A stretch of DNA of 10,097 nucleotides from Bacillota bacterium (GCA_023387245.1 JAEWIH010000041.1:1-10097), one strand, 5' to 3'. Counted from the first letter of the stretch, positions 1-8,589 are shown. Notes: generated by a model from the sequence alone, not told the origin. A program made the numbers and translations.

Positions 1-542
1 CAATGTCTACAACAATGTATGCATTTGGAGTAGTTGGAGATATGGGATCAGGATTAATCGACCTTATCGCAAAAAACTGGATTCCAGTATTTACTAATCA
101 TAAAGGGATGATAGTTGCCCAAATTATTATTGGTCTCATATTTACAGTTTTATACTTTTTAGTATTTAGAATGCTAATTTTAAAGTTTAACATTTTAACT
201 CCTGGAAGAAGTGATGAGAATAGTGAGGTAAAATTATTTACTAAACAAGACTACAAAGATAAAAATATCAAAATTGCTGATAAAGAAAATATAGGTAATA
301 TATATTTTCAAAGGGCTGAAGTATTTTTAGATGCCTTTGGCGGTAAAGAAAATATTATTAAAGTTAATAATTGTGCAACAAGATTAAGAATTACCGTAGA
401 TAATCCTGATATGGTTAAAGAAGATGAAGCATTTATTTCTGGTGGGGCACATGGCGTTGTTAGAAAAGGAAATGCATTCCAAGTAATTGTGGGATTAGAT
501 GTTCCACAAGTTAGAGAAGAATTCGAAAAATTAATGAAATAA
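1..542 (+). CDS. PTS alpha-glucoside-type transporter subunit IICB, C-terminal part (5' end outside window)
   Basis: Partial gene; the reading frame is open to the left edge, so the first ATG in view (base 3) is not the true start. Residues are counted from that Met. Residues about 36-60 form the last EIIC membrane helix, followed by the TPGR motif (66-69) typical of the end of glucose-superfamily EIIC domains. After a charged linker (about 70-100) comes an EIIB domain (about 102-178) with the phosphorylation motif NNCATRLRITV; Cys124 is the expected phosphocysteine. The family takes up a sugar across the membrane and phosphorylates it from EIIA-P. The next gene, 24 bases downstream, is a 6-phospho-alpha-glucosidase, so the substrate is probably maltose or a related alpha-glucoside (inference from context). 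No EIIA domain follows EIIB, so EIIA must be supplied elsewhere. The GlvC/MalX-like assignment is confident at family level; exact sugar is not shown. Confidence 0.93.
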   Translation, partial: MSTTMYAFGVVGDMGSGLIDLIAKNWIPVFTNHKGMIVAQIIIGLIFTVLYFLVFRMLILKFNILTPGRSDENSEVKLFTKQDYKDKNIKIADKENIGNIYFQRAEVFLDAFGGKENIIKVNNCATRLRITVDNPDMVKEDEAFISGGAHGVVRKGNAFQVIVGLDVPQVREEFEKLMK

Positions 543-1892
<1,350 letters not shown>

Positions 1893-1914
1893 TATATGTA
1901 GCAAAATCTATACA

Positions 1915-1961
1915 AAGCATATAACTTTATTATATTATATATATAATAAGGTTATATGTTT
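1915..1961 (+). promoter_or_regulatory. Long inverted repeat / hairpin in the glvA-regulator intergenic leader
   Basis: Bases 1915-1935 pair without a gap with 1941-1961 around a 5-base loop (TATAT): 21 consecutive pairs, of which two (1917/1959 and 1926/1950) are G-U in RNA. It is not followed by a T-tract, so it is not a classical intrinsic terminator. The stem ends one base before the GGTGA ribosome binding site (1963-1967) of the regulator gene, and a TATAAT sequence (1942-1947) lies inside the right arm. It could be a palindromic operator for the downstream RpiR-type regulator, an mRNA processing or stability hairpin that sets different levels for glvA and the regulator, or a partial attenuator. 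The structure is seen directly; the role is inferred. Confidence 0.6.
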
Positions 1962-1971
1962 GGGTGACGCT

Positions 1972-2736
1972 ATGAAACTACAACAATTAATTTGTGAAAA
2001 AGAGTCTAAACTTAATGATACTGATTTAGGTATACTAAATTATATTGTTCAAAATAATTTAAATTTAAAAGATGTTGGTATAGATAGACTTGCGCAATTA
2101 ACATATTCATCAAAGTCTTCGGTACTTAGAATGACAAAAAAATTGGGATTTTCAGGTTATTCTGAGTTTAAGTATTTTTTAAGCTATATTTCTAATAATA
2201 GAGGGAATGTTAAATTTGACACTAGATCTATATATCAACAACAACTTGATGATGTAGAAAAGACACTTAAAGATTTAGATAAAACTGATATGGATTCAAT
2301 ATTAAGAATGTTTTTTAATGCTGAAACTATATGTTTATATGCTACTGGGTTTAGTCAAAGGATAGCTATAGAAGAATTGTATATTAAGTTATTAAGTCTG
2401 AATAAAAAATGTATAATTATTTCTAATAAAACAGAACTTGATATGGTTACAACAATGGTAACAGAGAAAGATGTAGTTATTGTTGCTTCCTTAAGTGGAG
2501 AAACTGAAAAAGTTAAGCCAAACTTAGTGAGTTTTGAATTAAAAAATATACCAGTATTAACAATAACGTTACCAGGGGATAATTATTTTTCAAGACACAG
2601 TAGTTTCAACTTACATTACTATGCCGGATTTTTTCCAAAAGGAAAAGAAGATAAGCCGGTACAATCTATGTTAGGGTTACATTGTGTAATAGATTATTTA
2701 TATAGAATGTATAATGAATATTTAAGAAACATATAA
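1972..2736 (+). CDS. RpiR/GlvR-type transcriptional regulator (HTH + SIS domain)
   Basis: A 254-residue cytoplasmic regulator with the two-domain layout of the RpiR family. An N-terminal HTH_6 domain covers about residues 1-75, with a recognition-helix region near YSSKSSVLRMTKKLGFSGYS (45-64). A sugar isomerase (SIS) domain covers about 104-235, including the SLSGETEKV phosphosugar-loop motif (173-181). SIS domains in this family bind phosphosugars, here plausibly maltose 6'-phosphate or glucose 6-phosphate. Position directly behind glvA on the same strand matches GlvR-type control of maltose PTS genes; activator or repressor cannot be told. Start chosen at ATG 1972 because GGTGA (1963-1967) is correctly placed; the TTG at 1960 lies in the upstream hairpin and has no site of its own. 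The gene is preceded by the hairpin at 1915-1961. Confidence 0.9.
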   Translation: MKLQQLICEKESKLNDTDLGILNYIVQNNLNLKDVGIDRLAQLTYSSKSSVLRMTKKLGFSGYSEFKYFLSYISNNRGNVKFDTRSIYQQQLDDVEKTLKDLDKTDMDSILRMFFNAETICLYATGFSQRIAIEELYIKLLSLNKKCIIISNKTELDMVTTMVTEKDVVIVASLSGETEKVKPNLVSFELKNIPVLTITLPGDNYFSRHSSFNLHYYAGFFPKGKEDKPVQSMLGLHCVIDYLYRMYNEYLRNI

Positions 2737-2754
2737 TTAGATAAGAGGAATAGA

Positions 2755-3186
2755 ATGATGGGGCATAATTATTTTAGATATAAAAAATTATTGATTGGCT
2801 ACTGGATATTGATACCTATCCTCTATTTTTTGTATATATATCTAGCTAAATTAAATCAAAATACTACATATTTTAATATACTTACAAGTCAACCTATATA
2901 TAGTATCTATTTTTTATTAGCATGGATAATGATAATTCAGGCATTATTAGTTATAAAAGCTAGAGATGAAATAATGAATAAGTACATAAGGATATTTTTA
3001 TTTCAACAAATAATGACACTTAACATAATAGGAGTTATACTAAATTTTCTATTATTAAAAAAATGTCCCCAAAACGGAAAGTTTATTTCAAAAGAAGAGG
3101 GATTCATATTTAAAATATCCATTGTTTTTATAATAGTGGTATCGATAATATCGCTATTTGCATTCTTAAGAATCGTATTTAACTAA
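2755..3186 (+). CDS. Small membrane protein of unknown function, four predicted helices
   Basis: I do not recognise this 143-residue protein. It starts 18 bases after the regulator stop, with Shine-Dalgarno AAGAGGA (2743-2749) before two adjacent ATG codons (2755 and 2758). Hydrophobic segments at about residues 11-32, 47-68, 78-100 and 118-141 suggest four membrane helices. Short polar or charged loops separate them, including KARDEIMNK (68-76) and a lysine- and glycine-rich loop KKCPQNGKFISKEEG (102-116). No signal peptidase site or catalytic motif is evident. Tight spacing and the terminator just downstream (3199-3259) make it the last gene of the alpha-glucoside operon, so it may modulate the transporter or regulator, but that is a guess from position. 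Real gene status is supported by the ribosome site, the coherent membrane topology and the operon position. Confidence 0.8.
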   Translation: MMGHNYFRYKKLLIGYWILIPILYFLYIYLAKLNQNTTYFNILTSQPIYSIYFLLAWIMIIQALLVIKARDEIMNKYIRIFLFQQIMTLNIIGVILNFLLLKKCPQNGKFISKEEGFIFKISIVFIIVVSIISLFAFLRIVFN

Positions 3187-3198
3187 ATAATTTTATAT

Positions 3199-3259
3199 AA
3201 AATGTTGGAAAATTATGAGAATATAATATTGATGTTATTCATAATTTACAACATTTTTT
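3199..3259 (+). terminator. Intrinsic terminator of the alpha-glucoside operon
   Basis: AAAATGTTG (3199-3207) pairs with CAACATTTT (3249-3257), and after a small internal loop AAATTATGA (3210-3218) pairs with TCATAATTT (3239-3247), giving an AT-rich but long stem. The right arm runs into TTTTTT (3254-3259), and a second T run follows at 3263-3268. It lies 13 bases after the stop of the small membrane protein and before the promoter of the surface lipase gene, so it separates two transcription units. Confidence 0.75.
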
Positions 3260-3302
3260 AAATTTTTTGATGTTTATAGAATATATAATTATTAGTCAAA
3301 TA

Positions 3303-3311
3303 TGTTATAAT
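3303..3311 (+). promoter_or_regulatory. Extended -10 promoter of the surface lipase gene
   Basis: TGTTATAAT (3303-3311) is a perfect extended -10 element (TGnTATAAT). No good -35 box lies 16-18 bases upstream, which is common for extended -10 promoters. Transcription would start near 3318, about 28 bases before the ATG at 3346. Because the in-frame ATG at 3310 overlaps the -10 hexamer, it would not be in this mRNA. Confidence 0.65.
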
Positions 3312-3345
3312 GAAAAAGATTTTATTGAATAAATTGTGGAGAAGT

Positions 3346-6096
3346 ATGAAAAAAATATTTTTATCAATAGCAATGCTATTAATAGCATTAACATTATCAT
3401 CAACTAATATTTTAGCTAATAATACATTTGACCCAGAACCAGATATAACAAAGTTTTATCTAGCCGATAGTGATGGCGATGGTATTATAGATATTTATGA
3501 TAAAAATCCTAACTTTTGGGATGTTTCTGATCGAGATTTAAGATTTTTTATGGAACTAGCATATAAAGATAAAGATTATTTAAATAAAATATTTGCTAAA
3601 GATAATGATACAATAAATAAATTTAATTTCGCTATTAAGAATGTAGCAGATGTTAGAGAACTTGTTAGCCATTGGAAAGTTGTCGAAATTATAGACCATG
3701 AAAATACAAGTGGTTTTTTTGCTGTTTTATTTAGGAATAAAAATAAATTAGTAATTGCCTTTAGAGGAACCAATAATTTTCCAGATTACAAAAGTGATGC
3801 AAGTATTGCTTTTGGAACTAAACCGTGGCAAGTAGATAATTTGCTAGAAGTTAAAAATAAAATTAATACCACTTATAATGACGTAGAAAACATTTATTTA
3901 ACAGGACATTCCCTAGGCGGTTATTTAGCAGCATATATGGCAAGTGATCAAAATTTATTATTAAATAATCCTAAACTACATCACTCAGCCGTATTTAATG
4001 CCCCTGGTATTACTTCTAATTTATTTGCGTCTAGAAATCATAAACAAGTTGCATTAAATAATGACAAAAATACAAGTAAGTCATCTGCTATGGTAGAAGG
4101 TAGTGATAAACGTTTTAATACAACAAAATATAAATTTCAACCTTATGGCATACATGGAGATGTTGTATCAGGATTAGATCAGTATCAAAATACTAGATGG
4201 AATAATCAAGTTAATTCAGGTAGTAGTCATTCAAGCACTAATTTTGTCGCGACCAAAGCTGATGATAATTTTAAAAAATGGTTTTCTACTGGATATCGAA
4301 TGGATAGTGTCTATAAAGAGCTAGATTCTGATAATGATGGAATAAAAGATGTAGATGAATTAAGAATAGGAACAGATCCTTACAAAATAGATACTGATGG
4401 AGATGGAATTGGTGATAAAGTTGAATTATTATTTAATAAGAGTGCAATTTTAAAGGAAGAAACAGTTGCCTTAAATGAGCTTTATTATATCAATAGAACT
4501 GGTGGAGTTAATTTAAAAAAGAGAGAAGAGTTTAATTTAGAACTATTTAAAAATAAAGCCATTGTTTTACTAAAAGAGAAAGTAGAAAAATATTCAAAAC
4601 AAATTAAATATGTTGATAATAAAGAAGTTAAGTATGAAGTAGTTGATTATCCTAAAGATTTAGTCAATGCTGGAGTTAACTTTAATGTTACAGTAGCGGG
4701 AATATTACCAGATGGAACTAGAACAAATACGTTATCAATACCTGTAAAAATAGAAGAAAATAAAAATATACCAATGACAAATATTTTTATTGAACCAAAA
4801 TTTGATATTGTTGAACAAAACATCGATATCAATGAAGATTTAGATTTAAATAAAAGCTTTAAAAATCTTCCGAAAAACACAACAATAACAGCTATTGATG
4901 ATATTGATACAACTACTATTGGTAAAAAATCTGTTACTGTACAATTAAACTTTAATGATAAAATGTTTAAAACGGTTGTAGTGAAATTTAATGTAAATGA
5001 GCCTAGCCCAACGACAGCATTAGTTGAATATAAGTTTGAGACAATTGATACTAATAAAGAGTTACCAATTGGCGATATCGAAAAACGATTTAAACCTAAC
5101 AATAAAATGTATACTATTGGCGAAATGGTTGAGGCCACAGATTTGAGTAATATTAATTATTATGACGAAAACAATGATGGGTATTGGACATTTGAAAAAT
5201 ATAAAAATGGTTCCGAATTAATTGTTAAAGCAGGCGAAAATATATTTTATCCGTTACTTAAATTTAGAGCTAATACATATGTTATTAAGTTTATAGATAG
5301 GGATAAGACTATTTCTGAAATTAGACTAACAAAAGGCGAAAAACTTTCTGAAATTTCTAATATAGAGATGAAAAGAGAAGCGGATGGACTGATTGAATAT
5401 AAATTTATAGGTTGGAATAAAGATGCGGGTGGTAAGAAAGAATTTGTTGATCAAAATACAATAGTTGATGGCAATGCTAATTACTATGCAGTTTGGGGCA
5501 CTAAGCTAATTAAGTTAACTGAGGCAAAACCTATTAATAAAGATGATAAAAATAATACAAATAATGAAGATTCAAATATTATTGTAGAAATACCTGATAT
5601 AGAAACTAAGCCAATTGTAAATGAATTACATAAGCCTAAAATTGATAATGTTGAATTAAAAAAAGAAGATGATGGATATTATTTTGTTATTCATTCAAAT
5701 CCTTTAATAGCAATTACCATTTTCTATGGCGATAGTAATGAACCTATTGGTACATTATTTACTACTGAATCAGGGCAAGTTAAGTATAAAGTTGTAAATA
5801 ATATTATAAATGGGAATAAATTTAGGTTTTTACCAACAGCATATAAATTTGATGATAATGGTAATATAGATAATACTGTTGATGGAATAGCGGGCGATAT
5901 ATTTTTGTATATAGTAAAAGGATTAGAAATGGAAGAAGCTATTCCTCAACCACAAATTGATCCAGATTCATCGTTACAATCTCATGAATTAAATAAAACG
6001 AACATGAAGTTGCCTAATGCAGGTGTTAGAAATGAAAACCCATATTGGGTAGGTATTTTGATAGCATTAGTATTAAAAAGACGTAAATATAATTAA
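3346..6096 (+). CDS. Secreted, probably wall-anchored class 3 lipase-like protein with Rib/SHIRT/InlB-type stalk
   Basis: A 916-residue surface protein. The start is ATG 3346, with GGAG (3338-3341) in front and a signal peptide immediately after; the in-frame ATG 3310 overlaps the promoter. Order of parts: signal peptide 1-24 (probable cut ILA|NN); aspartate-rich calcium-type repeat DSDGDGIIDIYDKNP (41-55); alpha/beta-hydrolase of class 3 lipase type (about 62-315) with AFRGT (138-142, oxyanion region), GHSLGG (nucleophile Ser189), probable Asp272 in HGDVVS and His295 in GSSHSS; a second calcium-type block (327-357); a Rib-like module (about 480-550); a SHIRT-like module (about 558-640); an InlB B-repeat-like module (about 643-718, ending NYYAVWG); an Asn/Asp-rich linker (724-762); an unrecognised beta-rich region (765-858); and the LPNAG sorting motif (889-893), a short hydrophobic run and the KRRKYN tail. 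It probably hydrolyses an ester at the cell surface. Hydrolase and surface location are well supported; the lipid substrate is unknown. Confidence 0.88.
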   Translation: MKKIFLSIAMLLIALTLSSTNILANNTFDPEPDITKFYLADSDGDGIIDIYDKNPNFWDVSDRDLRFFMELAYKDKDYLNKIFAKDNDTINKFNFAIKNVADVRELVSHWKVVEIIDHENTSGFFAVLFRNKNKLVIAFRGTNNFPDYKSDASIAFGTKPWQVDNLLEVKNKINTTYNDVENIYLTGHSLGGYLAAYMASDQNLLLNNPKLHHSAVFNAPGITSNLFASRNHKQVALNNDKNTSKSSAMVEGSDKRFNTTKYKFQPYGIHGDVVSGLDQYQNTRWNNQVNSGSSHSSTNFVATKADDNFKKWFSTGYRMDSVYKELDSDNDGIKDVDELRIGTDPYKIDTDGDGIGDKVELLFNKSAILKEETVALNELYYINRTGGVNLKKREEFNLELFKNKAIVLLKEKVEKYSKQIKYVDNKEVKYEVVDYPKDLVNAGVNFNVTVAGILPDGTRTNTLSIPVKIEENKNIPMTNIFIEPKFDIVEQNIDINEDLDLNKSFKNLPKNTTITAIDDIDTTTIGKKSVTVQLNFNDKMFKTVVVKFNVNEPSPTTALVEYKFETIDTNKELPIGDIEKRFKPNNKMYTIGEMVEATDLSNINYYDENNDGYWTFEKYKNGSELIVKAGENIFYPLLKFRANTYVIKFIDRDKTISEIRLTKGEKLSEISNIEMKREADGLIEYKFIGWNKDAGGKKEFVDQNTIVDGNANYYAVWGTKLIKLTEAKPINKDDKNNTNNEDSNIIVEIPDIETKPIVNELHKPKIDNVELKKEDDGYYFVIHSNPLIAITIFYGDSNEPIGTLFTTESGQVKYKVVNNIINGNKFRFLPTAYKFDDNGNIDNTVDGIAGDIFLYIVKGLEMEEAIPQPQIDPDSSLQSHELNKTNMKLPNAGVRNENPYWVGILIALVLKRRKYN

Positions 6097-6136
6097 AATA
6101 CAATGGTTAATATGTATTGATCGGTGTAATAAATAA

Positions 6137-6142
6137 TATAAT
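6137..6142 (+). promoter_or_regulatory. Possible -10 element for the dehydrogenase gene
   Basis: TATAAT at 6137-6142 lies 47 bases before the ATG at 6189. The best upstream partner is TATTGA (6115-6120) at 16 bases, a weak -35 match. There is no convincing terminator after the surface lipase (only a 6-bp stem near 6097-6118 without a T-tract), so read-through from the lipase promoter is also possible. Confidence 0.35.
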
Positions 6143-6188
6143 ATTAAAATTTATATGATATCGGTAATTAGTTTAATAAGGAGATAGT

Positions 6189-7130
6189 ATGAAAATTGCA
6201 TTATTTGAGGATTTAGGTGTTGCACAAGATATAATTGAAAAACACAAAAAAAAGCTATTGGATTTAGGTCATACATTTATTCAATTTGAAAAAAATCAAG
6301 ATATAGATGTATTGATAGAAAGAATTAGTGGAGTTGATGTGTTAATGCTTGCTAATATGAAAATAGATCAAAAAGTTATAGAAAAAGCAGATAGTCTAAA
6401 ATATATAAATATAGCATTTACAGGAGTAGATCATATTCCGCTAGATTATGCAAAGAGTAGAAATATTGATATTAGTAATGCTAGTGGCTATTCAACTGAT
6501 TCTGTTGCCGAGCTTTGTATATGTTTTATGTTACAATTATTAAGAAATGTTGGAAAAGTTGAAGAAAGATGTAGAAATAGTTTGACTAAAGATGGATTAA
6601 TTGGTTCTACTCTAAAAGGGAAAACGGTTGGCATTATTGGTGGAGGTAAAATTGGTAGTCAAGTGGCTAAATTAGCTAAACTTTTTGGCGCAAAAACAGT
6701 TTTATATAGCAGAAGTAAAAAAGATAGCAACCTATTTGATGAACAATTAGACTTAGAAAAGTTATTAGCGGTATCTGATATTGTAAGTTTACACTGTCCA
6801 CTTACTAAAGAAACAGAAAATTTGATTAGCTATAATCAATTTTCAAAAATGAAATCAACAGCTTTTTTAATAAATACTGCAAGGGGTAATGTCATCAATC
6901 AAGAAGCATTAAGTGATGCTCTAAAAAATGGTGTTATATCAGGGGCTGCTATTGATGTATTTGATATTGAGCCACCACTACCAAGCAATCATATTTTATT
7001 AAATACTCCTAATTTAATTCTAACTCCTCATATCGCATTTGCTACAAAAGAATCGTTGCAATTGCGAGCAGAAATTGTATTTGATAATTTATATTCATGG
7101 TTAAATGGTGAGGTTAAAAATAGAATATAA
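6189..7130 (+). CDS. D-isomer-specific 2-hydroxyacid dehydrogenase (glycerate/phosphoglycerate dehydrogenase-like)
   Basis: A 313-residue cytoplasmic NAD(P)-dependent oxidoreductase of normal family length, with Shine-Dalgarno AAGGAG (6178-6183) five to six bases before the ATG. The split catalytic domain occupies about 1-100 and 285-313, and the Rossmann domain about 101-284. The nucleotide loop is GIIGGGKIGSQ (148-158; G151-x-G153-x-x-G156). The catalytic trio of the family is present: Arg232 in NTARGNVI, Glu261 in VFDIEPP and His281 in LTPHIAF. The enzyme class interconverts a 2-keto acid and a D-2-hydroxy acid. TGVDHI (78-83) and PHIAFATKES (280-289) resemble glycerate/hydroxypyruvate reductases, but the substrate cannot be fixed from sequence. 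It has no C-terminal ACT domain as found in many SerA proteins. Neighbours give no pathway clue. It ends at a strong terminator (7145-7177). Confidence 0.9.
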   Translation: MKIALFEDLGVAQDIIEKHKKKLLDLGHTFIQFEKNQDIDVLIERISGVDVLMLANMKIDQKVIEKADSLKYINIAFTGVDHIPLDYAKSRNIDISNASGYSTDSVAELCICFMLQLLRNVGKVEERCRNSLTKDGLIGSTLKGKTVGIIGGGKIGSQVAKLAKLFGAKTVLYSRSKKDSNLFDEQLDLEKLLAVSDIVSLHCPLTKETENLISYNQFSKMKSTAFLINTARGNVINQEALSDALKNGVISGAAIDVFDIEPPLPSNHILLNTPNLILTPHIAFATKESLQLRAEIVFDNLYSWLNGEVKNRI

Positions 7131-7144
7131 TAGGTAATAAATAA

Positions 7145-7177
7145 AGGATTTTCTATATAAGAAAATCCTCTTTTTTT
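7145..7177 (+). terminator. Intrinsic terminator between convergent genes, probably bidirectional
   Basis: A perfect 10-bp stem AGGATTTTCT (7145-7154) / AGAAAATCCT (7160-7169) with loop ATATA is followed by seven T (7171-7177) on the + strand. It lies 15 bases after the dehydrogenase stop and 15 bases beyond the stop of the convergent transporter gene. Read on the - strand the stem is followed by a poorer T-rich stretch (TTATTTATTA), so it may also stop transcription of the transporter, less efficiently. Confidence 0.92.
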
Positions 7178-7184
7178 AATAAAA

Positions 7185-8468
7185 TTAATATATAAACCAA
7201 ATTAATATATAGCCACTAATAACAGCAATTAATGTATATGGAGTTGACATTTTCATAAAAGTTTTTGATTTTACATGATAGCCTTCCTTTTTTAACATTC
7301 CCAAAGATGTTATGTTGGCTGATGCTCCGATTGGTGTAATATTACCACCTAAGGTAGCACCAGATAATAAACCAAAATATAAAATTGTTGGATCAATTCC
7401 TAGCTTTAAGGCAATAGTACCAATTACTGGTAACATTGTCGCAACATAGGGAATATTGTCGATAAAGGCTGACAATAAAACTGAAATAAAAGTAATGGCT
7501 GTATATAATATAAAAATATCTTTAGTACCAATATTGACAAAGAAGTTAGCGATTTGATTAATAATGCCTCCATATGAAACAGCTCCAATAATTACAAACA
7601 ATCCTGTCAATAAAAATAAAGTATAAAAATCTAGCCCTTCATAAATGATTTTAGCTGTTTTTCTAAATCCATGTCTTAATCCTTGAATAATTAAACCAAG
7701 TATACAATAGAACATACAAATATATCCATTTAAGTTAGTGTCTGCCTTTGGTAAAAAGTTGAAATGATGAGAATCAATAAATGAACAAACAATAAGAGTT
7801 ATAATTGTGGCAAGCAATAAAATAGTTGGAATAAAGTCATTTACTTGTGTTTGTTCATTTAATTCGATTTTTTGATTTTGTTTGCCTAAATAAAAATATA
7901 AAAATATTGTAGAAAAAATCATGCTTAATTGGACAATCCAAAATAATCCCATTTTTCCATCATAAATAAAGAAATCTAAAAAGTTCATATTGTTATATCC
8001 AGCTAATAAAATAGAAGTAGTATCACCAACTAAAGTTGCTGCTCCTTGTAAGTTAGAGGCAATAGAAATCGCAATAACTGCTGGAACTGGTGACTGATTT
8101 ATTTTTTTAGAAATTGTGATGGCGACTGGTACTACCATTAATACTGTAGCAACATTATCAACAAATGCTGATATTATTCCGGCAAATAGACTTAAAGTTA
8201 GTATCATCATTTTCATATTTTTGGCTCGATCTATAATAATATCGGCCAATAGAGCAGGCATTTTTGATTCGATAAATAATGCGACTGTTCCCATAGTTCC
8301 AGCAATCATCATTAGTACATTATAATTGATTGAGCTAAGGGCAATATTGAGTGGTATTAAATTTAAAAATATTGTTAATAAGGCACTTGCTATAGCAATT
8401 TGGGCTCGATAATGAGCGAAAATAATCATACCTAAGTAAGTTAAAATAAATATAATGAGAATGTTCAT
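7185..8468 (-). CDS. ArsB/NhaD-type permease (ion transporter superfamily membrane protein)
   Basis: A 427-residue polytopic membrane protein with about 10-12 hydrophobic segments, typical in size for the ArsB/NhaD branch of the ion transporter superfamily. Its two halves show the expected internal duplication: AFVDNVATVLMVVPV (101-115) mirrors AFIDNIPYVATMLPV (334-348), and SNLQGAATLVGDTTSIL (138-154) mirrors GATLGGNITPIGASANI (370-386). The last carries the conserved GNxTPIGASAN motif of this family. A hydrophilic loop (195-212) separates the halves. Members export arsenite or exchange Na+/H+ or organic anions; no arsR, arsC or arsA gene is near, so a role in arsenic resistance is not supported and substrate is left open. 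The start ATG (8468-8466) has AAAGGAA (8477-8483 on this strand) as ribosome site. It is convergent with the dehydrogenase and divergent from the ArAE-like gene. Confidence 0.88.
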   Translation of the reverse strand: MNILIIFILTYLGMIIFAHYRAQIAIASALLTIFLNLIPLNIALSSINYNVLMMIAGTMGTVALFIESKMPALLADIIIDRAKNMKMMILTLSLFAGIISAFVDNVATVLMVVPVAITISKKINQSPVPAVIAISIASNLQGAATLVGDTTSILLAGYNNMNFLDFFIYDGKMGLFWIVQLSMIFSTIFLYFYLGKQNQKIELNEQTQVNDFIPTILLLATIITLIVCSFIDSHHFNFLPKADTNLNGYICMFYCILGLIIQGLRHGFRKTAKIIYEGLDFYTLFLLTGLFVIIGAVSYGGIINQIANFFVNIGTKDIFILYTAITFISVLLSAFIDNIPYVATMLPVIGTIALKLGIDPTILYFGLLSGATLGGNITPIGASANITSLGMLKKEGYHVKSKTFMKMSTPYTLIAVISGYILIWFIY

Positions 8469-8502
8469 TTATTTAGTTCCTTTCTTTAAATAACACCAAA
8501 AT

Positions 8503-8511
8503 ATCATAACA
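8503..8511 (-). promoter_or_regulatory. Extended -10 promoter for the ArsB/NhaD-type permease
   Basis: Read on the - strand, 8511-8503 is TGTTATGAT, an extended -10 (TGnTATGAT) one base off consensus. A weak -35 candidate TTCCAT lies 17 bases upstream (8531-8526). Transcription would start near 8496, giving a leader of about 28 bases before the ATG. Confidence 0.5.
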
Positions 8512-8574
8512 TATATTCTATTATTATGGAATAAATTAAATTTAGTATTATGATTGAGTTTTATTTTAATTTTT

Positions 8575-8580
8575 TATAAT
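8575..8580 (+). promoter_or_regulatory. Possible -10 element directly before the ArAE-like gene
   Basis: TATAAT at 8575-8580, with TTGAGT (8554-8559) 15 bases upstream as a short-spaced -35 candidate. Transcription would begin at about 8587-8590, at or next to the ATG at 8590, which would give a leaderless mRNA. Competing -10 candidates are TATGAT (8549-8554) and a second TATAAT (8584-8589), so the assignment is tentative. Confidence 0.35.
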
Positions 8581-8589
8581 ATTTATAAT

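Noticed and set aside
3576..3773. Open frame on the - strand inside the surface lipase gene
   Set aside because: Shadow of an AT-rich gene; the + strand frame carries clear lipase motifs through this region.
3470..4410. Aspartate-rich DNA repeats in the lipase gene as a repeat array
   Set aside because: The GATGGxGATGGxATT-like similarity reflects the repeated protein motif DxDGDGIxD, not a DNA repeat or CRISPR array.
4647..5138. 163-codon open frame on the - strand inside the surface lipase gene
   Set aside because: The hydrophobic look comes from reading Asp-, Asn- and Ile-rich codons backwards; there is no ribosome site, and the + strand modules are continuous.
6097..6160. Possible terminator after the surface lipase, and the small AT palindrome ATATAA/TTATAT
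   Set aside because: The stems are only about 6 bp, nearly pure A/T and lack a T-tract; such pairs are expected by chance in DNA of this composition.
8116..8325. Short + strand open frame within the ArsB/NhaD-type permease
   Set aside because: Antisense shadow of conserved membrane segments of the permease.
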